Assembly (NCBI GenBank): GCA_021820245.1
Contig: JAKADT010000006.1
Span: 1 to 37,162 of the forward strand
DNA: 37,162 nucleotides
Origin: Thermoplasmata archaeon
Lineage (GTDB): Archaea; Thermoplasmatota; Thermoplasmata; Thermoplasmatales; Thermoplasmataceae
Reading direction: 5' to 3'
The notes under the pieces are model-generated. The model had not been told where the DNA came from and made no database searches. It was given only the letters and a program-made list of their open reading frames with translations. Of this stretch, positions 1 to 8,292 are shown in pieces; position 1 is the first letter of the stretch; each line of letters begins with the position of its first letter. The translations under genes and the position numbers were made by a program.

Positions 1-51
1 CTAAATCTGTTCCATACAAAATTTTAAGGTTAAATCCACATAAATGTACTC

Positions 52-1413
52 ATGGTTGTTTCTCCACTTGAATACAGATACGGCAGAGAAGAGGTAAAAT
101 TGATTTTTGATGAGGATTCAAGGCTGAAATACCTTTTGAAAATAGAGGTTGCAATTGCCCAGGCACAGTCGGAGCAGAATCTCATACCAAGAGAAGCCTT
201 CATAGAGATACAGAATGCGGTTAACTCTGGAAAAGTGAAACTTGAAAGAATCAAGGAGATCGAAAAGGAGACCAGACATGACATGATGGCACTTATCAGG
301 TCTCTAACCGAAGTGAGCGGTTCAGGTGGAAAATATGTGCACTTCGGTGTCACATCCAATGACATTCTTGATACCGCAACTGCGCTTCAGTTGAGAGATT
401 TCACACATTTCCTGATTGAAGATCTTATTGAGCTTCAGGGTGAACTTCTGAAGAAAGTTGAGGAACATATTCACAGCGTAATGCTGGGAAGAACACACGG
501 ACAGCATGCCAGCCCTATAACCTTTGGTCTCAAAATGGCGGTTTACCTGGCCGAGGTCAACAGGCATATACAGAGAGTAATGCAGGGCAGGGAGAGATAC
601 ATCGCAGGAAAAATACTTGGACCCGTTGGGACTGGTGCATCTCTTGGTGAAGCTGCACTGGAGATTCAGGACAGAGTTATGGAAATTCTTGGAATCCGGG
701 CGGAGACTGCGTCGACTCAGGTGGTTGATCGTGACCGCATCATAGAATTTCTATCCATAGTCAATAACATTGTTACTACACTTGAAAAAATATCAACTGA
801 AATAAGGAACCTTCAGAGATCAGAAATCGATGAGGTATCAGAATATTTTGACATGGAAAAGCAGGTGGGTTCCAGTGCAATGCCAAACAAGGTGAACCCG
901 GTTAATTCTGAAAACATAAGCAGTCTGTCAAGATTCATACGCAGTCTGATAATATCAGAATACGAGGCTGCAATAACCTGGCATGAGAGGGATCTTACAA
1001 ACAGTGCATCTGAAAGGTTTGTCATACCATATGCGTCAATATTAACAGATTATGTTCTAAAGAAAATGTCAAATGTGATCTCCACACTTATTGTAAAAAA
1101 GGAAAGAATGCTAGAAAATCTAATAGCTGATCCTCTTGTAATGGGGGAAAATATCGTTTCAACACTGACAGAGCACGGAGTCCCAAGACAGGATGCACAT
1201 GAGATGGTAAGAACTTCATCAATGGAGGTATATAGAACGGGAAAACCATTTAAAGAAACACTAATATCCAATGGAATATTGAAGTACTTATCTGAAGCTG
1301 AACTGCAACGGACTCTGAATCCAGAGGATTTTACTGGAAAGTCGGAGAAGATATGTCTCAATGTCATTGAGTCGTCAAAACTGTTGCTTCAGGAAGTATA
1401 CCGAGGGATCTGA
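52..1413 (+). CDS. purB: Adenylosuccinate lyase
   Basis: The 453-residue product is a full-length member of the fumarase/aspartase superfamily. It catalyses two steps: SAICAR to AICAR plus fumarate, and adenylosuccinate to AMP plus fumarate in purine synthesis. The N-terminus has the family opening SPLEYRYG. A histidine region GRTHGQHASP lies near residues 145-154, and the mobile signature loop GSSAMPNKVNPVNSE lies near residues 273-287, including the catalytic serine of the SSxMPxKxNP motif. The ATG at 52 is the only start that keeps the family N-terminus. The next gene overlaps its stop by one base, so the two are probably cotranscribed. The other visible purine genes (purS, purL) lie about 8 kb away, so the pathway is scattered here. 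Confidence 0.97.
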   Translation: MVVSPLEYRYGREEVKLIFDEDSRLKYLLKIEVAIAQAQSEQNLIPREAFIEIQNAVNSGKVKLERIKEIEKETRHDMMALIRSLTEVSGSGGKYVHFGVTSNDILDTATALQLRDFTHFLIEDLIELQGELLKKVEEHIHSVMLGRTHGQHASPITFGLKMAVYLAEVNRHIQRVMQGRERYIAGKILGPVGTGASLGEAALEIQDRVMEILGIRAETASTQVVDRDRIIEFLSIVNNIVTTLEKISTEIRNLQRSEIDEVSEYFDMEKQVGSSAMPNKVNPVNSENISSLSRFIRSLIISEYEAAITWHERDLTNSASERFVIPYASILTDYVLKKMSNVISTLIVKKERMLENLIADPLVMGENIVSTLTEHGVPRQDAHEMVRTSSMEVYRTGKPFKETLISNGILKYLSEAELQRTLNPEDFTGKSEKICLNVIESSKLLLQEVYRGI

Positions 1414-2003
1414 TGAACGGTAATTTAAAGGAAGAAAAAACATTCAAAAAACAGATTATCGCAGATCTTTCGAGAGAGGAAAAATCAATATCCGGTCTTC
1501 ACAAATCGCTCGAGGAGCAGGGCATAGTAATACACAGGCTTGTTCTTACGGGCTACCTCAGGGCACTGGTCGATGTTGGATATCTGAAAGAGAAAGAGAT
1601 AAAGCCATCAAGAATATATTCAGTGCTGTATAACAATCAGCAGGACATTTACGAGATAGTTGGATCAGCTTCAAGAAATTATGATGAGGAGAATGCAGGG
1701 GACAATTCTCTGCGCATGCTTTTCTTCCTTTTCAACAGGCCAATTTTTCTCAGGGAGATAGAGAGGTGTGGTGTCGAACTCCCAAAAAACTACAAACGTG
1801 TAACTCCCCAGAAAAGAATGGAATATATTGAAAAACTGGGTGAAGCGGGCATAAAGATCCCTGCAAGCAACATGATGATGGAGCCGGTGAGTTCTGACTC
1901 AATGGTAACAATAAAAATACTCAGAGAAATTATAAATCTATCCCTGGATCTTAAGAGATACGTTGTCAGCATGGCAGATTATTCACAGAAGACACTGGAC
2001 TGA
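1413..2003 (+). CDS. Winged-helix-like archaeal protein of unknown function
   Basis: A 196-residue soluble protein whose ATG overlaps the last base of purB (TGATG). A GAGGG ribosome-binding site lies inside the purB 3' end, so it is translationally coupled. Residues 10-70 read like a winged helix: a helix, then an HKSLEEQGI turn, a recognition-type helix HRLVLTGYLRALVDVGYL, and a short strand region (IYSVLY) as the wing. The rest is mixed alpha/beta without a catalytic motif I can name. It has no signal peptide or membrane segment. The context suggests a regulator or accessory factor of nucleotide metabolism, but this is only inferred from operon position. I do not recognise a named family. 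Confidence 0.7.
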   Translation: MNGNLKEEKTFKKQIIADLSREEKSISGLHKSLEEQGIVIHRLVLTGYLRALVDVGYLKEKEIKPSRIYSVLYNNQQDIYEIVGSASRNYDEENAGDNSLRMLFFLFNRPIFLREIERCGVELPKNYKRVTPQKRMEYIEKLGEAGIKIPASNMMMEPVSSDSMVTIKILREIINLSLDLKRYVVSMADYSQKTLD

Positions 2004-2013
2004 GTTTCCAGGT

Positions 2014-2667
2014 TTACTGTTCTTCTGTTTTGGCACTGTTGATAATGAAGTAACCATGTGAACCCTGCCATAAGATTTCGGATTTTTCAATAAATATTTT
2101 TTTTCCATAACTTGTACCGTTCACAAAAGTTTCATATTCTCCACCTTCCCCGGTAATATTTATTCCATACCTTGCATTCTTTTTCTTGAGAATCTCAAGA
2201 TATTCTGTATCGATCTTCACGCCTAAATCGGTTGAGTCAAACCCCTCAGCGGACACCGATACAATGATTGGGACAATACCTCTGGCTATGATTTCCATCA
2301 GCTCTTTCTCCTGATCCATTCTCCACAGGGGCGTATAAGACATGATTCCCAGTTCAGTGCAGGCAGCCTCTATTCTTGTTTTCTGGTAATCAGAAGCTAT
2401 GGCCCCGGAAATTACAGCCTCAACATGATCTTTTTCAACCATACTGGCAATCAGTTTCCATAAATCATCCTCTGAAGTTTCAATGACATCCAGATCCAGG
2501 ATTTCAGCCACATAACGGGACATTCGTGCATTGGGGTAATGAAACATGAAAGAGAATTCCTCAGGAACAACTGTAATTGCAGCAATTATTTCAAAGCCCT
2601 GTTCTAACGCTATCTGCGCAGATAAAAACGAATCCTTTCCTCCTGAAAAAAGTGATACTGCCTTCAG
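2014..2667 (-). CDS. dph6: Diphthine-ammonia ligase (Dph6-type ATP-binding protein)
   Basis: Performs the last step of diphthamide formation on elongation factor 2, amidating diphthine with ATP and ammonia. The frame contains the N-type ATP pyrophosphatase loop SGGKDS near the N-terminus. Near the C-terminus is the family signature GEGGEYETFVNG. The first ATG in frame is at 2547, but that start would remove the SGGKDS loop. Upstream of it the same frame stays open to a TGA at 2703-2701 and contains no ATG, GTG or TTG. The best start by homology is CTG at 2667, giving 217 residues that begin (M)KAVSLFSGGKDS. It has a GGTG ribosome-binding element five bases upstream and a TATA-like TTTATTTA about 40 bases upstream. 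Function is well supported; the start is unusual. Confidence 0.85.
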   Translation of the reverse strand: MKAVSLFSGGKDSFLSAQIALEQGFEIIAAITVVPEEFSFMFHYPNARMSRYVAEILDLDVIETSEDDLWKLIASMVEKDHVEAVISGAIASDYQKTRIEAACTELGIMSYTPLWRMDQEKELMEIIARGIVPIIVSVSAEGFDSTDLGVKIDTEYLEILKKKNARYGINITGEGGEYETFVNGTSYGKKIFIEKSEILWQGSHGYFIINSAKTEEQ

Positions 2668-2926
2668 ATTTGCACCATCCTGATGCTGTATTTCAACTGA
2701 TCATAAATAAAGTACTTCGTGGGTAACGCCATGTGCCATAATCAGTGGTCACAATTAACAGAGAGGATACTTTATACTTTCTGTTAAACTGCATAACGGT
2801 CCATGTCAATTGCAGGATATCAGCATTGCTTTTTACTGGGAACTAACCTGGCAGTCTTTTATGGCAAACATAAAATTCACAAAACATTTTTCAAAAGATT
2901 TTTTACCCATACTGTCATCACAAATC

Positions 2927-3400
2927 ATGTCAGTTAATGTGGGAGAAAAGGCTCCCGACTTTGAAGCACTGGACACAAAACTGAAGAGCAGGAAACTATC
3001 AGACTACCGAGGTTCAAACGTTGTTCTTGCGTTTTTCCCCGGAGCTTTTACTGGGGTATGCACGAAAGAACTCTGTTCATTCAGGGATTCCATGGCAAAA
3101 TTTAACAAGCTGAACGGCAAAGTTGTTGGAATAAGCGTGGATGCACCATTTTCCCAGGCTGAATTTGCAAAGGTGAACAAACTTGAGTTTGATCTGCTCA
3201 GCGATGGTGACAGGAAAATAAGTACAAAGTATGATGTTCTTCACCATGATTTTGTTGGTGCAAAGGGTCTTACCGCATCAAAAAGGTCAGTGTTTATACT
3301 TGATAAGGACGGAACTGTAAGGTACAAATGGGTAAGTGAGGATCCGGGCAAAGAACCAGATTATAAACAGATAGAAGAAGAGCTCGAAAAACTTAACTGA
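2927..3400 (+). CDS. Peroxiredoxin (BCP/AhpE-like, thiol peroxidase)
   Basis: Reduces hydrogen peroxide and organic peroxides in the cytoplasm using a cysteine thiol. The 157-residue form starting MSVNVGEKAPDF has the family length. The peroxidatic cysteine lies in FFPGAFTGVCTKELC, with a second cysteine five residues later that may resolve the disulfide. The catalytic Pro-Thr-Cys arrangement is intact. The frame stays open upstream to a TTG at 2810, but those 39 residues do not resemble the family, so I prefer ATG 2927. A strong TATA box (2768-2777) sits some 150 bases upstream, implying a leader or the alternative start discussed in the findings. It is a stand-alone gene, plausibly for oxidative defence in an aerobic acidophile. 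Confidence 0.93.
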   Translation: MSVNVGEKAPDFEALDTKLKSRKLSDYRGSNVVLAFFPGAFTGVCTKELCSFRDSMAKFNKLNGKVVGISVDAPFSQAEFAKVNKLEFDLLSDGDRKISTKYDVLHHDFVGAKGLTASKRSVFILDKDGTVRYKWVSEDPGKEPDYKQIEEELEKLN

Positions 3401-3554
3401 ATTCTATCCGATCTGAAACCATATTCAACCTTTCTCTAATTTTCTACATCCATATTTTTGTGAATATTATCACTCGTGAGAGCTATTCCAACAAGATTGA
3501 AGCTATTAATTTCTATGATAAAAATTGTTTAATCCATGTATGTAATCCAGTTTA

Positions 3555-4037
3555 ATGAACAGGGACGTAGCCAGAAGGATAATTGCCCTTGTGGCCACAG
3601 AGAGGAAAAACAGCCCAAACGGATTGACCAGGCAGGATTTCATAACTACAATTGCTTATAAGAGAAAACTTATGGATCCAGACCTGATTGAAAAATTCAT
3701 TCAGGAGAGCATCAAGGAATCGCTTCTAATGGAAAAGGAGAAGAAGATTTTTCCAAACTTCAGTACCTCAGGGATAATAGTTCCATTGGATTTCCAGATA
3801 AACCCCGAACAGCTCTTTGCTGAAAATACTGATAAACCCATTGTGGACAGGATGCTTGATGCAATATCCGCATCTGGCAAGATGACGAAGAAAGAAGCCA
3901 TATCAAACTCCAGAGAAATAATGGAGTACATGAAACTTATAAATTTTGAAATTGCCCTCATGGCAGTTATGTCCGAAGAGGGAATAGATATCACCAATTT
4001 TCTTAAGGAATACACAATTCAGTATAACAGAGAATAA
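3555..4037 (+). CDS. DUF2240 family archaeal protein
   Basis: A 160-residue soluble protein matching the archaeal DUF2240 pattern as I remember it. It has an N-terminal helical HTH-like part (QDFITTIAYKRKLMDPDLIEKFI). A central segment reads ESLLMEKEKKIFPNF, then IIVPLDFQINPEQLF. A C-terminal helical part ends with MAVMSEEGIDITNFL. It has no catalytic motif, signal peptide or membrane segment. Its function is unknown; the helix-turn-helix-like N-terminus makes nucleic-acid binding possible. It is convergent with the TPR gene, with only two bases between the stops, and is not obviously in an operon. Confidence 0.82.
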   Translation: MNRDVARRIIALVATERKNSPNGLTRQDFITTIAYKRKLMDPDLIEKFIQESIKESLLMEKEKKIFPNFSTSGIIVPLDFQINPEQLFAENTDKPIVDRMLDAISASGKMTKKEAISNSREIMEYMKLINFEIALMAVMSEEGIDITNFLKEYTIQYNRE

Positions 4038-4039
4038 AG

Positions 4040-4774
4040 CTAGTCGGAGTTCAATCTCTGAGCTATCTTCATTGCCTGGTCCACATCTTCCTTTTCCATG
4101 GCCATGTCGCTTGCGAGATCATACATGAAATCAAGGGATTTTTTCAGATCTTTTTTCTCCTTCTTGTTCTTTATTTTTGAACATATCTTATCTATGAAGT
4201 CAAGCGCTTCCATGGAAAGTTCAAAAGCCCTGTCCGGATCCTTTTCCCTTTCAAGCGAAATCTTTCCCCTCATAGCTTCGAAATAGTTGTCCCAGTCTTC
4301 CACCTCTCCTGAGATTTCAATAACCTTGTTGTATATTTCAAGTGCCTTAGTTGCCCTACTCTTCCATTTCGAATAAAGCTCCGCAAGTGCATTGAGACTC
4401 ATGGAAAAGAGAACAGGATCTTCCGCTTCATCTGCTTTTTTAATTGCCGATGAGAAAAATTCTTCACTCTCTTCAAGCTTTTTCCCATCCATGTAAATAT
4501 AGCCCAGATTAAGATAATCCATAACAATCATGTCGGTTTCTTTGAGCTTTTCATGTATGGCAAGGGATTCCTTTCCAAATCTTCCGGAATTATCAGTGTT
4601 CTTTGGTTCAAGTGCGTAATACGCCTGTGAAAGCTTGTAACATAGTTCCGCCTTGTCCGGGTTATCTTCCTTCATAATCTCGTATGCCTTTGTGTATTCC
4701 CTGATTGAATCCATGAATTTGTCTTTCTGCAGGAAAGCATCACCGTTTTTTATGGTCTGTTCTATTTCATCCAT
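4040..4774 (-). CDS. Tetratricopeptide-repeat protein
   Basis: A 244-residue, highly charged, all-helical soluble protein. It contains degenerate TPR units: roughly residues 2-36 (DAFLQKDKFMDSIREYTKAYE), 38-75 (AELCYKLSQAYYALE), 80-120 (MDYLNLGYIYMDGKKLEESEEFF) and 122-160 (FSMSLNALAELYSKWKSRA). These carry the G/A-Y spacing of TPR helices. The C-terminal 60 residues are rich in lysine and probably coiled. Such proteins act as scaffolds for protein-protein contact. No enzymatic residues are visible and the partner is unknown. Its stop faces the DUF2240 stop. Confidence 0.85.
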   Translation of the reverse strand: MDEIEQTIKNGDAFLQKDKFMDSIREYTKAYEIMKEDNPDKAELCYKLSQAYYALEPKNTDNSGRFGKESLAIHEKLKETDMIVMDYLNLGYIYMDGKKLEESEEFFSSAIKKADEAEDPVLFSMSLNALAELYSKWKSRATKALEIYNKVIEISGEVEDWDNYFEAMRGKISLEREKDPDRAFELSMEALDFIDKICSKIKNKKEKKDLKKSLDFMYDLASDMAMEKEDVDQAMKIAQRLNSD

Positions 4775-4915
4775 CTAATCTAACTCCATTCCAGATGTAT
4801 TGCCTATTTATCAATAACTCGTTTATAAATTGTTGTTTTAGGTGTAAATGAATCCAACTTTCTGCATAAATTTAGATCGTTATCCTCGAATTTCTCAACT
4901 GCCCGGAATGGCATT

Positions 4916-5077
4916 TCAGTCCTGCTGATATGAAGTTAAAGGGACACCAGCCAGCCTCAGCAGATCTTTCTGTCTCTGTGTCAGTTCCGGCTGGAATTTC
5001 TTCACGATCTTTCCTCCTGCCTCGATCCAGTTCAACTGTACCAGGGAGAAGTCCCTAAGTACCCTGTTAACTGTCGG
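4916..5077 (-). pseudogene. Transposase C-terminal remnant
   Basis: A 54-codon open frame on the minus strand bounded by TAG (5078-5080) and its own TGA. It translates to RVLRDFSLVQLNWIEAGGK and then KFQPELTQRQKDLLRLAGV, which looks like real protein sequence. It resembles the C-terminal end of an archaeal IS transposase rather than random translation. It has no start codon, promoter or N-terminal part. The surrounding 4775-5250 sequence shows no other gene. The family assignment is tentative; that this is a relic is likely. Confidence 0.45.
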
Positions 5078-5259
5078 CTATTCGCATGATATGAATTCCT
5101 GGCATATCTGTATGGATTTTCTAAAAAAGTACTGCTGTTGGGTTTAAAAATCAGTAATACAAGCTTGTCGTGAAATTATTTCGTTGAGAAATTATCCAAA
5201 CATACAGGGAAAAGATCTAAAACTATCCTGCCATAGTGTAAGAATTTAATGTAAAAAAA

Positions 5260-5268
5260 TTTATAATT
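5260..5268 (+). promoter_or_regulatory. TATA box of the nucleotidyltransferase/HEPN pair
   Basis: The sequence TTTATAATT follows an A-tract that could act as BRE. Its centre lies about 25 bases before the ATG at 5288, the geometry expected for a leaderless archaeal transcript. Confidence 0.6.
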
Positions 5269-5287
5269 AAACAATGATAACTCACAT

Positions 5288-5857
5288 ATGAAAACAATTG
5301 CTGTGGAGGATTCCACATATTCTAAGCTGTCAAAACTAAAGTTTACTCTGAATAGAATGAGGGGGACATCCTTAACATTCAGCGAATTGTTAGAAGATAC
5401 CATAAGAAAACCGCTTGGTATCTTATTGATCAATACCACCCTGAGAGAGGCACTTAAATCTCTGGTTAAATATCTTTCACAGGATGAGAGTATCCTCGGG
5501 GTCATTCTTTTTGGGTCAGTCGTTAAGAACACCTCTCATGCAATTAGCGATGTTGATCTTTTTATTTTAGTTAGAGACGCTGATTCAAGAACATTCGATC
5601 ACGTGGAGAGTTCTATCAGGAAAACTGAAATCGAATTCTTCGATCGCCTCGTGAGGAGCAAACTCCCTGTACATTTCGCTCCATTTATATGCAGTCCGGA
5701 CAAACGTGATTATGTGAGACCTATATTCTTTGATATAGCAGATAGTGGGGTGATACTTTTTGATCGCAATTCCGATGCGTCTGAGTTTATTGATAAATAT
5801 CTTTCACTGCCACACAACAGAAAATATACGGAGAATGGGGAGGTATTGACATGGTAA
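5288..5857 (+). CDS. VapB-like antitoxin domain fused to MNT-type nucleotidyltransferase
   Basis: A 189-residue protein in two parts. Residues 1-41 (KTIAVEDSTYSKLSKLK ... SFSELLE-like LTFSELLEDTI) match the N-terminal part of archaeal VapB/DUF217 antitoxins. Residues about 55-189 are a minimal nucleotidyltransferase of the pol-beta fold, with the signature GVILFGSVVK (GS at 76-77) and the metal-binding pair DVD at 88-90. The usual third carboxylate is not evident; the expected strand reads KLPVHFAPF. In MNT-HEPN toxin-antitoxin modules the MNT protein neutralises the HEPN RNase, in known cases by AMPylation. The next gene encodes a HEPN-like protein and overlaps this one by seven bases, which supports that role. 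Confidence 0.8.
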   Translation: MKTIAVEDSTYSKLSKLKFTLNRMRGTSLTFSELLEDTIRKPLGILLINTTLREALKSLVKYLSQDESILGVILFGSVVKNTSHAISDVDLFILVRDADSRTFDHVESSIRKTEIEFFDRLVRSKLPVHFAPFICSPDKRDYVRPIFFDIADSGVILFDRNSDASEFIDKYLSLPHNRKYTENGEVLTW

Positions 5858-6060
5858 ACATGCACCTGGCCGAAAGAGCGCTTGCAGATGCCGAAGAATG
5901 GTTACAATCCGCGGAAAAGCTGAGGGAGATCGGCGCAGGCCCAAAGATACTGTATTCACTTGAAATGGGAGTGGAATTGGGTGTTAAGGCACTTTTGCTT
6001 TACCACGGAATAGATTTTCCCAAGACACACAACGTATTGAACACGAAATGGAAAATATGA
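5851..6060 (+). CDS. Truncated HEPN-domain protein (toxin remnant)
   Basis: A 69-residue protein with the first helices of a HEPN domain: LAERALADAEEWLQSAEKL, then GPKILYSLEMGVELGVKALLLYHGI, then FPKTHNV. Full HEPN domains are about 120-140 residues, with the RNase motif Rx4-6H in a later helix. That region is missing here, because the frame stops 50 bases before the convergent hmgA stop. A GAGGT site seven bases before ATG 5851 supports translation. After FPKTHNV another frame stays open for about 18 codons (IEHEMENMNSN), so a small indel may have truncated the gene. The protein is probably inactive as an RNase. Confidence 0.7.
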   Translation: MVNMHLAERALADAEEWLQSAEKLREIGAGPKILYSLEMGVELGVKALLLYHGIDFPKTHNVLNTKWKI

Positions 6061-6109
6061 ACTCCAATACGTGGGTATTTGGTGACATGTAGTGAGCTAA
6101 CGTTGAATT

Positions 6110-7366
6110 TCAGTGCATGCGTTTTACTATGGTCTCTGCTGTCTTTCTGTCAATTTTGCCTTCCATGATCATTTCACTGACCACTGCGTCCACTTCCTCT
6201 GGTCTTGCACCAGCCTCAAGTGCAATATTCCTGGCATGGAGGGACATATGTCCCCTCTGTATCCCCTCGTCACACAATGCCCTTAAGGCAGCAAAGTTCT
6301 GAGCCAGGCCAACCGCTGCAAGAACGTTGGCGAGATCAGTGGAATTTTCTACTCCAAGTATCTTTCTTGAAATTTTTGCCTTTTCCACAGTACCTGTTGT
6401 ACCGCCTACGGTACCCACCGCAAGCGGAATTTCAATGCTTCCAACAAGATCTCCATTCCGGTCTTCCTCAAATTTCGTCAGAGATAGATTTCCTGTCACA
6501 TGCCCGTAAGTGTGGGCATTTGCCTCAACGGATCTCCAGTCATTCATGGTAGCAAGTATAACAGCATCTATGCCGTTCATTATGCCCTTGTTGTGGGTGG
6601 CAGCCCTGTATGGATCAATATTTGCCAGTTCACAAGCCCTTACTATGTTCCTTACAATTTGCGTCCCACCAATAAGTTCTTTCGGAAACGTTGCCCTGGA
6701 TCTGGATACTCTCCTTACAGAGAGGTTGCTGAGTATCCTGAGAACACTTCTCCCTCCAGTAATATCCTCCACTATGGGTGCCACATGTTCACACATTGAA
6801 TTGACAACGTTTGCACCCATTGCATCTCTCACATCAACAAATATGTGAACAACGATCATGTCGTCAATTCCTTCAAATGTCCTTATTTCCATGTCTACTG
6901 CACCAGCAGATAGCCTGGAAAGTGTCTGGCTTCTTGTATTGCTCTCCCTGAGTATTGCCTCCTTCTTCAGCATTAGCGATTGAATGGCACTTTCCCTTGA
7001 CGGAATATTAACGATCTGAATCTGGCCAATCATAACCGGTCCTGAGGACTCTGATCTGAACCCACCTCTTTCTCTGGCAATCCTGGCAGCGTTTGAGCAT
7101 GCCGCTATAACAGAAGGCTCCTCTACCGCCATAGGGACAAGGTATTCTTTTCCGTTTACGATGAAATTGGTGGCAATTCCAAGGGGGATCTCAATGGTAG
7201 ATATAACATTCTCAATGAGTTTGTCAGCATGCTGGATTTCCATAGACCCGGTTTTTCTGAGTGTTTCGATCTCACTTTCCGAAAGTTCACTGAATTTTTT
7301 AACTATCTCCAGCCTTTCTTCCGGAGTTTTTTTGTAGAACCCTGAAATCTTTGATTGTTTTTCCAT
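6110..7366 (-). CDS. hmgA: Hydroxymethylglutaryl-CoA reductase, class II
   Basis: Converts HMG-CoA to mevalonate, the committed step to archaeal isoprenoid lipids. At 418 residues without N-terminal membrane helices it has class II (bacterial-type) architecture. Visible motifs are KISGFYKKTPEER at residues 6-18, the catalytic glutamate in VEEPS (82-83), DAMGANVVN (181-189), the catalytic lysine in ATHNKGIMNG (K260), an aspartate in NDWRSVEANAH (276), GTVGGTTGT (318-326), and the C-terminal flap histidine in RGHMSLHARN (373). The ATG at 7366 has a TATA-like CTTATATGAC about 28 bases upstream, suggesting a leaderless mRNA. It is divergent from two lipid-synthesis genes across a 107-base shared promoter region. 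Confidence 0.97.
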   Translation of the reverse strand: MEKQSKISGFYKKTPEERLEIVKKFSELSESEIETLRKTGSMEIQHADKLIENVISTIEIPLGIATNFIVNGKEYLVPMAVEEPSVIAACSNAARIARERGGFRSESSGPVMIGQIQIVNIPSRESAIQSLMLKKEAILRESNTRSQTLSRLSAGAVDMEIRTFEGIDDMIVVHIFVDVRDAMGANVVNSMCEHVAPIVEDITGGRSVLRILSNLSVRRVSRSRATFPKELIGGTQIVRNIVRACELANIDPYRAATHNKGIMNGIDAVILATMNDWRSVEANAHTYGHVTGNLSLTKFEEDRNGDLVGSIEIPLAVGTVGGTTGTVEKAKISRKILGVENSTDLANVLAAVGLAQNFAALRALCDEGIQRGHMSLHARNIALEAGARPEEVDAVVSEMIMEGKIDRKTAETIVKRMH

Positions 7367-7389
7367 ATGAACCCGTAAATGTCATAGTC

Positions 7390-7451
7390 ATATAAGATTT
7401 GGTTCAAAATGATCAATTTCGAAATGTCATTAGCAAATTAACATATAATTC
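7390..7451. promoter_or_regulatory. Divergent promoter region for hmgA and the ether-lipid genes
   Basis: The minus-strand box CTTATATGAC near 7391-7400 lies about 28 bases before the hmgA start. The plus-strand box ACATATAATT near 7441-7450 lies about 28 bases before the ubiA start. Both spacings fit leaderless transcription. The short shared region could couple mevalonate synthesis to lipid head-group assembly, but no operator was recognised. Confidence 0.55.
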
Positions 7452-7473
7452 ATGGTGTTAACCTAACTAACCA

Positions 7474-8292
7474 ATGAATAGATGGGTGGATATAGTAAGG
7501 CCGGTAAACGGAGTAATGGGTATAGTTGCCACTCTCGTTTCTGCAGTTATTGGAGCAGGTCTGCACTTCAGTGCTTTTTATGTGAGCGTTGCATCTGCTG
7601 CAGCCATTGTATTTATGGTGATCTCAGCAGGTAACATCATTAACGATGTTGTTGATGTTGAAATAGACAGATTGAATCACCCGGACAGATCCCTTGTGAA
7701 ATTTCCAGAAATGATTCCAAAGGCTAAGATGCTATTCGTGGTACTCTTCATTGTGCCTTTAATCCTGTCAATACTTTTCATATCAATTATGGCACTGCTT
7801 CTCGTCATTGTAGCTGAAATACTTCTGATCACATATGAGCTATATACGAAGAAACTTGGCATAACGGGGAACATTACAATAAGTATTCTTGTTGGACTCA
7901 TATTTATATTCGGAGGAATTGCAGTCAATTCTGTCGTGAGAATGTTTCTGCTCTTCGGTATGGCATCTCTTGCAAACCTTGCAAGGGAGATCACTAAAGA
8001 TGTTCAGGACATGGAAGGAGATGTGGACAGAAAGACATTTCCAAAGAGATACGGAAAACAGATTTCGTCAATATTCGCGGCCGTTTTTACAGTTGCAGCT
8101 GTGATTATATCATTCATACCTTATTACCTCGGAATATTCTCCATATACTATCTGTTGATTGTTCTCGTTTCTGATGTGTTTTTCATCATGTCAGTCTATA
8201 TTCTTTTTGGAGATCCCGAGAGAGGGCAAAAGATATCAAAGTATGCAATGATACTGGGACTGGCAGCATTCTTTATCGGTGGTCTGGCATGA
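7474..8292 (+). CDS. Digeranylgeranylglyceryl phosphate synthase (UbiA family)
   Basis: A 272-residue integral membrane prenyltransferase. It adds the second geranylgeranyl chain to geranylgeranylglyceryl phosphate, making the core of archaeal ether lipids. Seven to nine hydrophobic helices are visible. The first aspartate-rich motif is NDVVDVEIDRLNHPDR (about residues 57-72) and the second is DVQDMEGDVDRKTFPKRYG (about 176-194). Both bind magnesium pyrophosphate in the UbiA family. The next gene, encoding the preceding enzyme of the pathway, overlaps by four bases (ATGA), so the two are cotranscribed and translationally coupled. The start is fixed by the TATA box 28 bases upstream. Confidence 0.95.
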   Translation: MNRWVDIVRPVNGVMGIVATLVSAVIGAGLHFSAFYVSVASAAAIVFMVISAGNIINDVVDVEIDRLNHPDRSLVKFPEMIPKAKMLFVVLFIVPLILSILFISIMALLLVIVAEILLITYELYTKKLGITGNITISILVGLIFIFGGIAVNSVVRMFLLFGMASLANLAREITKDVQDMEGDVDRKTFPKRYGKQISSIFAAVFTVAAVIISFIPYYLGIFSIYYLLIVLVSDVFFIMSVYILFGDPERGQKISKYAMILGLAAFFIGGLA

